Part shown: one piece after another, positions 34,300 through 46,394 of the stretch | Layout: every line of letters starts with the position of its first letter | Position numbering within the stretch: the first letter of the stretch is position 1 | Assembly: GCA_949126835.1 (NCBI GenBank) | Contig: OX421497.1 | Span: 44,166,226-44,230,225, forward strand | Length of the DNA: 64,000 nt | Reading direction: 5' to 3' | Source of the DNA: Anisus vortex | Taxonomy: Eukaryota > Mollusca > Gastropoda > Planorbidae | Notes under the pieces: generated by a model | Seen by the model: only the letters and a program-made list of their open reading frames with translations | Databases searched by the model: none | Told to the model about the DNA's origin: nothing | Program-made: the position numbers and the translations under genes

Positions 34300-35657
34300 A
34301 ATCTTTTTATAGGCCTAGGCTATATCGCTGCCAAGAAACACAATGAACGCGCATTTAACATTGAGCAAAAGAAAACCACAGTGCCATTTTTCATGAAAGA
34401 TCAACACGGATATAATTATCTAGGCTAAAAAAGTAATCTCTATAAAATATCAGGGAATTTGTGAAGCGATTGGCTAAATTAATTAATTAATTAACAATCA
34501 TATGTACTTTTATGGGCTTTTGCTATATAAGATAATCTAGTGTCTCAATAATTTTGGAAATGAAAACGTTGATTGTAAATAAAAATTTAAAAAAGAAGAA
34601 TTAAATCTAAGTATTTCTGTGTATTTTTCGAACAGAAAATCTGGCATTTTTAAAAACCTGGTTGCCGGGCAGAATTTTTGATTTAACAGCATCGGCAATG
34701 GCAGGCTAAGTAGTAAAATCCGTTTGTCTTTGCAAGAGAAAAGAACATCTGATTGACTAAAGTACTGCCCGCCTTATAGGATTTAAAACAACGACTTATT
34801 GTGTATGTCTCATAATTATTAATTTTTTTTAATTAACAAAACTATAAATACTATAGTGTAGGAATAGTATAAAATAGTGAAAACATGAACAAAACAACCC
34901 AAGCAAAATAACTAGAACTAGGCCTAAGCCCTAAGGCCTAAGCTAACTTTAACTTTAAGCTTTTAACTTTTACTATGATAGATTAGGAATTAATATGAAA
35001 CGCTATAAGCCAATGTTGACTTACCGCAGTCTATGTGAGGTAGTCTGTTTTGGGTAGACTACTTAAAAATATTTTGTAATATATCTGTCTATTTCTATTC
35101 TATTGTTATTGAGTTGTTGAGACTTTTATTTGCTAAAATTAAAATATATTTATATAGTCTAGTATAGGCCTAGGCTACTAATATTAGTAATATTGACTAA
35201 TATTAGGCCTATTTAGTAAAGCCTAATATAGGCCTACTGTTGAACTATAAAAAGATCATATAGATTTACCCATGGATTATGTCTTTCATATGTAGTTATG
35301 TCATTGTCATTATCATGTCTATACAAAGTTCATATTGGGTTGGTAGGATGCAAACTATCATTATCATTCTAATTTAATTTGTTAAGTAATGAAACAAATT
35401 CTTTTAGATTAGACTTAGACCTTTTCTCAATTTCTTTAATCTGCAGACTTTAAAAACTTGAAATATGAATATTGCAATGTAGTCTTATACAATCGTAACA
35501 ATGCTATCTTTGATATTTCACAGTCATTTCACAATCAATTTTTTATGTTTTGAGAAAGAAAAAAAATTGAATAAAACCTGCTTTGTGAAAGTTTTGTGTT
35601 ACTTCTGTTTTGTCACCTTGGTACATTTTGTAAAAAAAAAACTGCTTTCTGTTTAAG
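34300..35657. other. Intergenic, AT-rich with many TAGGCCTA palindromes
   Basis: AGGCCT-bearing palindromes cluster here (about 34311, 34920, 34940, 35166, 35203 and 35230). No gene recognised. Confidence 0.45.
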
Positions 35658-35665
35658 ATATAGGT

Positions 35666-36013
35666 CAGGGGTTGGGAACCGTTTTGTCTTAGAGAGCCAT
35701 GGATACCACATATTTTGAAAAGTAATTCTCTGAGAGCCATACATTATGTTTAAAACTAAAAATTCAAGTAAATGTGTGCATTTTGTGTAATTTTAACACT
35801 AAAAGTACAATAATTATGTCTCTGATTTCTTCTGATGCTGAGCTGCATTAGACTTTAGCTCATTTGTAGAATGAAATATTGATATGCAATTAATATGTAG
35901 ATCAAAAAGTCTAAAAAAAACATTTTTTTAATAATCGAACATTTGTCTGCGAGCCAGATGCAACCATCAAAAGAGCCACATCTGGCTCGCAAGCCATGGG
36001 TTCCCGACCCCTG
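35666..36013. mobile_element. hAT-type MITE, 'GAGCCA' family
   Basis: 348 bp with ends CAGGGGTTGGGAACCG and GGGTTCCCGACCCCTG. Flanks ATATAGGT and TTATAGGT match at 7 of 8. Internal AGAGCCAT and CTGGCTCGCAAGCCATGG motifs are shared, inverted, with the MITE at 47966. Confidence 0.85.
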
Positions 36014-36622
36014 TTATAGGTGATTTGCCATATAATAGAAGACTGTGTAAACTATACATTTCAACTCTTAACTGAAAACCCCCCAAAAATTACTTAGGCG
36101 ATTGTGGAATCACAGCAACGACTTTCTGGGTTGGAATTAAGCTACTAAAAACAATCAATAGGTCTACTCACTACAGCTATTTAGATAGACACTGAAAGCA
36201 TTGGTATCTATAATAAAGTCTTTGGCATTGTTAGTCTGGGATTTTTTTGTGTGCTTTATTTCAAACCCCAGCAGTTCATAAGAGTTTTCAGTTTTGCTCC
36301 CAGTACCCGCGAGTGGTGCTTTAGTTTGATTAAGCGTATTTGATCTTAGGCCTGTGCATGCAATTAATTCATATGTGCAATACCAGAGTGAATTTCTAGC
36401 TAATTTTCAAGTTATAAACAAAATATTATTATTGTTTAAATATGCTACATGTATTTTCTCCTTCGTATTGTTTTCAAGAACATTTCAGAATCAGCCTCAT
36501 ATTCACTAATAATTTAAAAAAAAAGGCTAGGTTGAATCTATGTGATGACTAACATTTACAGAGTAGCTATTAAGATAATTTAAATGTCATTTGATTTCAG
36601 AATGTTAATATTGTTATAAAAG

Positions 36623-39600
36623 ATGAATAGTCAACGTTCATCTCATAGGACCTTAAATAATGATTCAAGCAAGCCTATATCAACTAGCGGAACACAGATA
36701 TATAGAAATTGTCTTTCAGGTGACATGTTTTCCTTTTTTTTTTAAATTTGTTTTTTTCAGTTTTTGTCTAAAACCAGAACTTAGCAAACATGTATATGTA
36801 CTTAATGTAAATCACTAATTAATATCACCTTCACCTATCCCATAACCGAGTGAGGGCCGTTGATGCACAATTTTTTGAGTGTTGGACGATTGTTTGCCAT
36901 TCGTCTTGGTCCTGCCCCTCCATCTGGGAATCCGCAAGAGTCAAGCAAGTCCACTCTTTGATGTCATTCTCCCATCGTCTCTTCTGCCTGCATCTCTTTC
37001 TTCCACCCTGCAGAATGATTTTCGCAAGGTCTTTGAATCTTGCCACATGCCCATACCATCTGAGTTTTTTTGCATTTAATGGTTCTGAGTAGAACCTCGT
37101 GAGGGCCGATGACGTTGGTGATTTGCTAAGAATTAATATGTTCGGCAGAATATCAGTTGTTTAGTTAGCGGATTCTTGTATAACTAGGCTTTGTGTATTC
37201 TTGAATTGCATATCTTGATACTATCATTCAAATAGAATTGTCTGGTAAATGAATCTGAGCTATTCTACTTACAGGGGAAGAATCTGACCATATATCGCAA
37301 AGACGATGTAAACTTCAGCAGGAATTAGTTGTTTCACTGAAAGACGATCTCTCTGAATGGATTGTGAAAACCTTAGGTAAACTGTTTCTTTACTGGTATT
37401 TTTCTATAATTTAGCTTTGACTATATTTGAAGGGTTTTGGGGGCGGGGGTTTACTTGGCCCTTTTGAGGCCTGGGTATATAAAGTTTGCATGTCCATTGA
37501 GTAAGTTTCATAAAAGATCAATGGAAAGTGGGATTAATAGGAATATTTGCCTAATGGTTTGCCACTATTTTATGACACATCATTTAATGTTGAATAAAAC
37601 TACAACAAAACTTTATGTTTCTATATATTCAAGAGCTTATAAGTTACATAAAAAAAAATCTTAGCTAATCAACCATCAAAATTTTTGTTTTGTCCCTGGG
37701 ATAGAATTAATTCCTTAGCCAAAGTGTATTTTTACTTTTCACAAGTTGTGATGTATCTTGTTTAATGTGTTACAGGTGCTTCTTCTATACAGAAGATTAT
37801 TGTGTCCTTCTTTTAAAACCCATTTTCATGCTAGATTTCCACTTGAAAAGAAAAAGAATAGATATAGGTTTTCCTCTGCGCGTAGCAAGAATTATTTTTT
37901 ATTTCAATCTCTTTTGTGTTTAGTATTTGATTATTATGTTATATTTAAAGGACCTACCAACATCAGTTCTGAAAACTTCATCCAGGCCTTAGACAATGGG
38001 GTTATACTATGTCAGTTAAGTCTGATCATTGAGAGGAAAGCCAAAGAGTATGCAGAAATGGGCAAATATACTTCAGTAAGTAATTGACTATTATTCAGTG
38101 GATGGATTTAAACTTGTATATGGCAAGACTGCATCTTCATGTTACTTTAACTTTGACGCTTATCATACAAAATCTTTGCAAGACTTTGCAGTAAAATGCA
38201 TCAAACATTGGATAGACATTTATAATATTAAAATTGTACCTAATCCCAAACCCTTCCCATTTATAAACAAAAAAATGGCTGGATATAATAAATTAATCAT
38301 TTCAAATATATATAAAAAAAAAGAAATAGACAACAGGGGTTCTAAAATAACAAGCACTTATTATAAATAGTCAGTAGTATGAGCAATCCACGAGTCAGTT
38401 GATTAAAGAACCTTCTGTCATGACATTGTTTTGACTCAATGGCAAGCCAATATAATTTTCAACGTGGACCAATACGCTGTATAGATATGGGTTATCCTTC
38501 CGCCTTAAAAATTAGCTTTTGATCCTTGAATAGTTCAGTGTAAAAGTAGATTGAATAAGGCTGAAGAGGTTTTTGAACTGTTTTTCTCCTTGCAGCCTTT
38601 GCCTAGCTACAAGATGCACTGCAACAAGAATGCCAGGTCTGGGACTTGGCTGGCCAGGGATAACACCGCCAATTTCCTGAAATGGTGTCGAGCTTATGGG
38701 CTAAAAGATGAAAATTTGTTTGACTCGGAGGATTTGGGTAAGTCTCAGAAAATGTGAGTTAATATCAGAGGATTTTGGTAAACCTCAGAGGATCAAGGGT
38801 AGCCTAAATCTTAAGATTTGGGTAAATTGCAGAGGATTTGAGTAAATCTCAAGATTTGGGTAAATCTCAAAGGATTTAGGTTAATCTCAAAGGATTTGGG
38901 TAAATTGACGAGGATTTGAGTAAATCTCAGAGGATTTGCGTAAGCCTATACTAAAAAGGGAAGAGTCATTGTGTGTCATAGACCTATTTTCAAAACTCGT
39001 GTAAACCATTTTCTAAAACCTTGTGTGATTGTTCCAACAGTGACACACCACAAAGAAATGCAAGTGATCTATTGCCTAATGGAACTTGCCAGGCTCGGGG
39101 CTCGCTTTGGCCTTGAGCCCCCCATGCTGATATCGCTGGAGGAAGAGATAGACAGCGACTCCACGGTGGCCAACATCCCACCCCTGCCGTCGCACAGCCC
39201 AGAGACCAGCTTTGACTTCAGCCGAGTGAACTCGATAGACAAGTCTGACGCCCAGGTGGCAGAGGCGGAAGTAGAGCCGATACCATCACTGGACACTGAG
39301 GTGAGAAACCGCATGACCTGTTTAAGGCTGAGCCATGGCTCATAGTATAGATGTTTACAGCCATGGCTCATAGTATAGATGTTTACAGCCATAACTCATA
39401 GTATAGATGTTTACAGCCATAACTCATAGTATAGATTTTTACAGCCATAACTCATAGTATAGATGTTTACAGCCATGGCTCATAGTATAGATGTTTACAG
39501 CCATGGCTCATAGTATAGATGTTTACAGCCATAACTCATAGTATAGATGTTTACAGCCATAACTCATAGTATAGATGTTTACAGCCATGGCTCATAGTAT

Positions 39601-42600
39601 AGATGTTTACAGCCATGGCTCATAGTATAGATGTGTACAGCCATAACTCATAGTATAGATGTTTACAGCCATAACTCATAGTATAGATGTTAACAGCCAA
39701 TGGGTCATAGTATAGATGTTAACAACCATGATTAATAGTACATCTGTTAACAGCCATGGCTAATAGTACAATAGTACATCTGTTAACAGCCATGGCTAAT
39801 AGTACAATAGTACATCTGTTAACAGCCATGGCTAATAGTACAATAGTACATCTGTTAACAGCCATGGCTAATAGTATAGCTGTTAACACTGTTTTGTCAA
39901 TGTTGACTGGTATTTGATGTGTTACTATATACATTGTCGCTATCAAAATACAAGTATTATGAAAACTAGGTTCATAAAGGCTGTGAAAGTTTAGAAAAGC
40001 TGATGTGAGTTTTCAAGTTTGTGTGGAAAGTTTGTGAATTTTACTATAATGGACAAGGCAGGGGGGATATGTAATGAATAATTTTTATAATAACAATAAC
40101 TATATCTCAGTCTTTAATTCCTAGCCTTTTTTTTTAGTACTGAAAATCATTTACAAATATAATTTCTTTTTGGACAAACTACTTTTATACGAGCGGTTAA
40201 CATCAAGAAATTTCACACATATCAGCATATTATACTGGTTAGGTAATTTTTAGTAATGTTTGGGAAAGTTTGGGTATTTCAACATGATTCAATTGCAAAA
40301 ACCTTTCTAGAGTAGGCCCTACAACTACAAGTAAATTTACTACTAATTCATGTATTTGTGATTGATTTAAAATGATTTATATAACAATCTAGAAATAAAA
40401 ATCACTTGTTTGGGCCTTGTTTAAATTAAGGATGAAAAATATTTGCTGTCTTTCAATGATGACAATTATAACAAAATTACTTGTGTTATGTCCTTATCTA
40501 CAACTGTTTTTATAACAAATACTTCTAAGATGTCTCCATATTCTAAATTGTGCAATTACAGGTTTACATTTATTAATCTTCATCTGTTAATGTCTGGATT
40601 AGGTATTTCTTGTTTCAAGCAGATTTTTACCACAAGATTTGGTGGAGTTTTTATCTTATCTTTTTATCTTGTACCTTCTCTCCATCACATTGTGATTCTG
40701 TATTCAATGTACATTCTCTCTATCACTTTGTGATTCTGTATTCAATGTACATTCTCTCTATCACTTTGTGATTCTGTATTCAATGTACATTCTCTCTATC
40801 ACTTTGTGATTCTGTATTCAATGTACATTCTCTCTATCACTTTGTGATTCTGTATTCAATGTACATTCTCTCCATCACTTTGTGATTCTGTATTCAATGT
40901 ACATTCTCTCTATCACTTTGTGATTCTGTATTCAATGTACATTCTCTCCATCACTTTGTGATTCTGTATTCAATGTACATTCTCTCTATCACTTTGTGAT
41001 TCTGTATTCAATGTACATTCTCTCTATCACTTTGTGATTCTGTATTCAATGTACATTCTCTCTATCACTTTGTGATTCTGTATTCAATGTACATTCTCTC
41101 TATCACTTTGTGATTCTGTATTCAATGTACATTCTCTCTATCACTTTGTGATTCTGTATTCAATGTACATTCTCTCTATCACTTTGTGATTCTGTATTCA
41201 ATGTACATTCTCTCTATCACTTTGTGATTCTGTATTCAATGTACATTTTCTCTATCACATTGTGATTCAGTATTCAATGTACATTCTCTCTATCACTTTG
41301 TGATTCTGTATTCAATGTACATTCTCTCTATCACTTTGTGATTCTGTATTCAATGTACATTCTCTCTATCACTTTGTGATTCTGTATTCAATGTACATTC
41401 TCTCTATCACATTGTGATTCTGTATTCAATGTACATTCTCTCTATCACTTTGTGATTCTGTATTCAATGTACATTCTCTCTATCACTTTGTGATTCTGTA
41501 TTCAATGTACATTCTCTCTATCACATTGTGATTCTGTATTCAATGTACATTCTCTCTATCACATTGTGATTCTGTATTCAATGTACATTTTCTCTATCAC
41601 ATTGTGATTCAGTATTCAATGTACATTCTCTCTATCACATAGTGATTCTGTATTTAATACACCTTCTCTCCATCACATTGTGATTCAGTATTCACTATAC
41701 CATCTCTCTATCACATTGTGATTCTTTATCCTGATTTGTTTCAGGAGGAAACAACCCCACTAAGTCCTGTTCCTATTCAAATGAACATCATTCCTGAGTC
41801 CCCTTGGCTTATCATCTTACTTTCTACACTGTTCTTACTCAAAGCAATGTAAGTTGCATGTTATCTGTTTCACTGTTCTTACTCAAAGCAATGTAAGTTG
41901 CATGTTATCTGTTTCACTGTTCTTACTCAAAGCAATGTAAGTTGCATGTTATCTGTTTCACTGTTCTTACTCAAAGCAATGTAAGTTGCATGTTATCTGT
42001 TTCAAGCTTTTACAGTTTCTTGCCTGGGGAAATTTAGTTTTTAAATAAATGTATCTCAGATTCTCTTTGAGTAGCTTAGGTCAGTAATACATTGTTTTTT
42101 TTTTGTTTTTTTTTTTGTTTTTTTGCATGCCTTCTTTAATATAAAGCTTTGAAATTTGGCAACGGTTCTGATGTGGTAACAATGGTAGTACATTACACTG
42201 TGCGTTTGCCACACAACTTTGTGAAGATTATGCTATGTATAATTTACCTGGTCCTCATGCCTACGTTTTTTGTATTTCAGGTGGCAAAGATAGCTATCAA
42301 GTACGGAAAACAAAAACATGTGAAGAGGTTAAGCATGGGCCTATATTTAGTCTTTGGAAAACAAGTCTATATTCGAGTAAGATGACTTTACTTTTTGTAT
42401 TTGATTAATTAATAGTAATAGAACTCTTTTGCACTGGCCTTTCTATACTTTTACTGACAGAATGATCCATTATTTTTAACTTTGTCATTTATGATAACTT
42501 TTTTTGCTTTTCATCAGAAAATGTATGCAAAATTATCCTCAAACGGACACTAAAAACTCATGCTTACCTTATGCTCTAAAAAGGATTTTTGTTAATGAAA

Positions 42601-45225
42601 AAAAATAAAAAAATAACTCAACTAATGCTTTTGGACACTCATTCACAAAACACGTAAATAAATTCTAAAACTTAAAAAAAAAATGTGTGCAGGTTCCCCA
42701 GATAGCCCATCTTTAAACTACGCAGCATACACTTTGGGAACCTCTGCTGTTATGAATTCTCTTCCCTTGCTCACATGGTGTAGAAAATGTCATGGTGAAC
42801 TTTAATGAGTCTCATGCTGGAAAACTGATTAAAGTTTAGGCTGTTTGTGAATTAAACTGATTAAAGTTTAGGCTGTTTGTGAATTAAACTGATTAAAGTT
42901 TAGGCTGTTTGTGAATTAAACTGATTAAAGTTTAGGCTGTTTGTGAATTAAACTGATTAAAGTTTAGGCTGTTTGTGAATTAAACTGATTAAAGTTTAGG
43001 CTGTTTGTGAATTTTGCTGTAGGGGTTACAGAATGAAAAAAAATTTTGTTAAAGAAATAAGTAATTTAAGTAACATTGTGGTTAGGGATTCAATAAGTAA
43101 TTTAAGTAACATTGTGGTTAGGGATTTAATAAGTAATTTAAGTAACATTGTGGTTAGGGATTCAATAAGTAATTTAAGTAACATTATGGTTAGGGATTCA
43201 ATAAGTAATTTAAGTAACATTGTGGTTAGGGATTCAATAAGTAATTTAAGTAACATTGTGGTTAGGGATTCAATAAGTAATTTAAGTAACATTGTGGTTA
43301 GGGATTCAATAAGTAATTTAAGTAACATTGTGGTTAGGGATTCAATAAGTAATTTAAGTAACATTGTGGTTAGGGATTCAATAAGTAATTTAAGTAACAT
43401 TGTGGTTAGGGATTCAATAAGTAATTTACGTAACATTGTGGTTAGGGATTCCTTGACTCATGTTGTGATTTTGTTGGTATTTTTAAAACTTTTAAAGAGC
43501 TGTTCCTATAATTCTAATAATGAAATCAACTAGTAAAATTTCAATTTTTACTACATATTATGTACAGATCATGTAAATCTCCTTAAAAACCAGACGAGCC
43601 TTCTGGCTCTTAAATCTAGGACATAAAGTGAAATGGGGGTGTATCCAAGAAGCTGACCAAGGCATGCTGCCATGTGGCATGGTGATGGTCCACGACCATG
43701 ATAGGTTTCCCGCCAGGCACTTGCAATACATATTTTCCCTGCAACTAAATTCTCCAACGAGGCGGCATCACCTTGTATACCTGCACTTTTGCGAGGTAGT
43801 ACAAAAAATACCAGACTGTAGGCCTGGTCATCCAGACAACGGGCTTAGTGAGACGGGTGCTTTTTTGTAACACATGTCTTCATCATCCCAACATAAAAAC
43901 AACACACACAAACAAACCTTTAAGGCACGGTGTCCAAGTGGCTGCACATTTGACTGGCATACCAAAGGTCCTGGGTTTGAATCCTAGTGAAGGCTAGGAT
44001 TTGTTCCTGGGAACTGAAGGGTGTCCCTGAGTCTATCCAGCTTTGATGGGTACCTGACATTAGTTGAAGAAAAGTAAAGGCAGTTGGGCAATGTGCTGGC
44101 CACACGTCCCTTAGTATGTCTGGTGAACGCTGCTTCACCGGCCTTATGATCAATTTGGTACTGTCGGATACTTTACTTACTTCTACAGATGAACCCGACT
44201 ATAGCCAGGACAGAGATTTCCTTGTACAGTTCAGAAATGTGTTCTCCTGCACTCTACTCTTACAACAAATAGATTTGTTATAGTTGAGATATGAGAGTTT
44301 TTGTCTTTTGATGTCTATGATGCACTCTCTATGCCACACTTGTGCAAGGCTTCTAACATTATATTTCTCAATCAGGAATTATGTTTGTATTTGGTTGATG
44401 CTGTTTTAACAACTCGTTCCTTATCAAGAGGTTTACTATTTAACGAAAATCTCTTTTCTTTAGTTGAACAGCATTGTGGTGCTTAGGGAAATATTAAAAA
44501 AATATTTTTTTAATATTTAATTTTGTAAGATTTTTTTAAACAGTACATAAATACCAGAAGGTGATTTATTATCATGATTTAATTTTATTGTACAGAATCC
44601 TGGTAAGGAGAGATTTAAAATGTAAAAAAAATATGTAAAAATCATTTACAAGCTGTATTTAACTAGCAGTCTGTGTCCTGTTTATTTATGTTTTTCAAAT
44701 GGATTTTTTTTTCTATTTCATTTTAAGCTTCTTAAAGGTAAGCACCTGATGGTGAGGGTGGGTGGAGGCTGGGACACTTTTGAAAACTACTTAGTCCACC
44801 ACGCCGCGGCCTTTGTAAGCAATGACCTCAAGCAGGAGCACACTCGCAGCAACACTCTCCCGCCACGGTCTGGATCTAGGAACCTCAAACAGAGGCAGAG
44901 AAGCGCCTCGCTGTCAAGCTACAACACTCCCAGGAAGATACCATCGAAAGTGTGCACCCCTCCGCTGGCTGAGTCCATCGCCACGACAGAGCCTGCCATT
45001 GCAGACCCCACCACAATGGAGCCTGTGACCTTGTCCGTGCAGTCAACTTGCAGTCAGACCGTTAACTTGGAGGCTCAGCCTGTTGACTCTGCGCCACCGC
45101 TGCTTCTCCCCGAGTCCCTGTCTGTCGTCACTCCCTTCAAAGCTCTTCACTCCACGTCATCGCTGGTTGACTCTGTTGGCGACTCAGACCCTCGCAGCAT
45201 CAGCCCCTCTCCCAAATCCATGTGA
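36623..45225 (+). CDS. GAS2L: GAS2-like protein (calponin-homology plus GAR domain)
   Basis: GAS2-family proteins bind actin through a CH domain and microtubules through the GAR domain, linking the two filament systems. Coding exons: 36623-36719, 37275-37376, 37951-38075, 38596-38737, 39041-39300, 42281-42376 and 44728-45225. Phases match throughout, giving 439 residues. CH domain (~55-195): LSEWIVKTLG, FIQALDNGVILCQL, ARDNTANFLKWCR and RFGLEPPMLISLEEEID are all classic for GAS2. GAR domain (~240-302): LDTEVAKIA, then GKHLMVRVGGGWDT. Joining exon 5 straight to 42281 makes LDTE|VAKIA, the expected GAR start. The usual Cys pair and the closing DPCR are absent. The last ~135 residues are Ser/Thr/Pro-rich. 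The start ATG lies 23 nt after an acceptor (36600), so a 5' UTR exon is expected upstream; exon 1 is the least certain. Paralogue (GAS2 or GAS2L1-3) unresolved. Confidence 0.92.
36827..37130 (-). mobile_element. LINE 3' fragment (RTE-like) in GAS2-like intron 1
   Basis: The minus strand encodes ARFKDLAKIILQGGRKRC then RWENDIKEWTCL and DEWQTIVQHS, the C-terminal tail of endonuclease-RT LINEs. It ends at GGATAGGTGAAGG, also the 3' end of the LINE at 47941-48810. 5' truncated. Confidence 0.85.
37760..37850 (+). repeat. Dispersed repeat family B fragment in GAS2-like intron 2
   Basis: CTTCTTCTATACAGAAGATT and ATTGTGTCCTTC, then CATTTTCATGCTAGATTTCC, match the 5' and middle parts of family B with an internal deletion. 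Confidence 0.5.
38098..38370 (+). other. Open frame of 90 codons in GAS2-like intron 3, unrecognised
   Basis: Encodes a protein-like sequence (KLVYGKTASSCYFNFDAYH, SLQDFAVKCIKHWIDIYN, IVPNPKPFPF) that becomes Lys/Asn/Ile-rich and ends. The first ~55 residues have balanced composition unlike random AT-rich DNA. It begins 23 bp after exon 3 in the same strand. It may be a transposon remnant or an undetected exon; no family recognised. Confidence 0.35.
38718..38945 (+). repeat. Minisatellite derived from exon 4 splice-donor junction
   Basis: About ten ~20-bp units of the type GAGGATTTGGGTAAATCTCA, the first being the last bases of exon 4 plus the donor (GAGGATTTGGGTAAGTCTCA at 38728). Many copies keep a GGTAA or AGTAA donor core. 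Confidence 0.85.
39331..39895. repeat. 28-bp (then ~36-bp) minisatellite in GAS2-like intron 5
   Basis: Unit CAGCCATGGCTCATAGTATA plus GATGTTTA repeated from 39331, with ATGGC/ATAAC variants alternating. From about 39700 a related longer unit with ATAGTACAATAGTACATCTG takes over. Confidence 0.95.
39960..40670. other. GAS2-like intron 5, between arrays
   Basis: AT-rich; no repeat or exon recognised. Confidence 0.4.
40675..41740. repeat. 38-bp minisatellite, about 28 copies, in GAS2-like intron 5
   Basis: Unit TGTACATTCTCTCTATCACT plus TTGTGATTCTGTATTCAA, nearly identical across most copies, diverging over the last ~150 bp. The high identity implies recent expansion. The pyrimidine bias of the unit produces many polypyrimidine-like stretches. 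Confidence 0.97.
41822..42005. repeat. 44-bp minisatellite, four copies, in GAS2-like intron 5
   Basis: Unit CACTGTTCTTACTCAAAGCA plus ATGTAAGTTGCATGTTATCTGTTT. Each copy contains the donor-like AATGTAAGT. Confidence 0.95.
42823..43018. repeat. 32-bp minisatellite, six copies, in GAS2-like intron 6
   Basis: Unit AACTGATTAAAGTTTAGGCT plus GTTTGTGAATTA, almost perfect. Confidence 0.96.
43050..43455. repeat. 36-bp minisatellite, about eleven copies, in GAS2-like intron 6
   Basis: Unit ATAAGTAATTTAAGTAACAT plus TGTGGTTAGGGATTCA, nearly perfect. Because 36 is a multiple of three, both strands stay open (12-residue periodic peptides); these frames are artefacts. Confidence 0.97.
43456..43920. other. 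GAS2-like intron 6, unique part
   Basis: Nothing coding recognised. Somewhat GC-richer sequence at about 43590-43860, possibly an old repeat. Confidence 0.35.
43921..44192 (+). repeat. SINE-A, near full length, in GAS2-like intron 6
   Basis: Head AAGGCACGGTGTCCAAGTGG, box B GGGTTTGAATCC, TATCCAGCTTTGATGGGTAC and end GATACTTTACTTACTT. The stretch from there to exon 7 (44200-44727) is AT-rich and shows nothing else. Confidence 0.88.
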
Positions 45226-45354
45226 ATCACAACTAGAGCGATAGTATTCTTGTTGGCACCATTCAAACATCTCCTCATTTTGTTACGCCCCCTTTAGTTG
45301 TTTTTTTTATGATGATAGGAATATTTCATGATTATTTTGGCATGTTTTTCTGAA

Positions 45355-46015
45355 ATCATAACCCAATCAAGTCTTATTGAAGAAAAACTGAATCAAGTCT
45401 TTTTGAAGAATAACCCAATCAAGTCTTTTTGAAGAATAACCCAATAAATTCTTTTTTGAAATCATAACCCAATCAATTCTTTTTTGAATTCATAATTCAA
45501 TCAATCCTTTTTTGAAATCATAACCCAATCAATTCTTTTTTAAAATTATAACCCAATCAATCCTTTTTTGAAATCATAACCCAATCAATCCTTTTTTAAA
45601 ATCATAACCCAATCAATCCTTTTTTGAAATCATAACCCAATCAATCCTTTTTTGAAATCGTAACCCAATCAATTCTTATTTAAAATCATAAGCCAATCAA
45701 TCCTTTTTTGAAATCATAACCCAATCAATTCTTTTTTAAAATCATAAGCCAATCAATACTTTTTTAAAATCATAACCCAATCAATCCTTTTTTGAAATCA
45801 TAACCCAATCAATCCTTTTTTGAAATCATAACCCAATCAATTCTTTTTTTAAATCATAACCCAATCAATCCTATTTTGAAATCATAACCCAATCAATCCT
45901 ATTTTGAAATCATAATCCAATCAATCCTTTTTTGAAATCATAACCCAATCAATACTTTTTTTGAAATCATAAAACAATCAAGTCATTTTGAAATCATAAC
46001 CCAATCTTGTCCTGA
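45355..46015. repeat. ~28-bp AT-rich minisatellite downstream of GAS2-like gene
   Basis: About 24 degenerate units of AATCATAACCCAATCAATCC followed by TTTTTTGA, likely within the 3' UTR or just beyond. Confidence 0.93.
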
Positions 46016-46394
46016 AATGATAACCTGACCATGTCCTGCAACCTAAACCCAGTCTGGTCCTGAATTCATAGCCCAGTCTAGTCATTCTGAAATCATGTTT
46101 TTTTATTAACATCATAACCTAATCTAGACATTATGGTTTGACATAGAACTAACTTAGTTTTTGCATTTTAGAAAAACAGAAAGGTTGAGTGGGGGGAGGG
46201 GGGACAAAAACTGATTTTTTTTTTTCTGAACCTGTAAACAGTTGAACAGTTCAGTGGAAACATATGGCTTACTGTTTCTTGCATTAGTCCAGCATATAAT
46301 AAAATTCGCTTAAAAATTTGAATTTTTTAATTTCTTTTCTTATTTGTAGTTAGAATTTAATTGCTTAGTTATTTATTGGTGTACTCTTCTTACC

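Noticed and set aside
39331..41740. CRISPR-like direct repeats
   Set aside because: Head-to-tail minisatellites without unique spacers, in an intron of a eukaryotic gene.
43026..43533. Periodic frames (NLSNIVVRDSIS-like) on both strands
   Set aside because: A 36-bp tandem array inside a GAS2-like intron; open by periodicity only.
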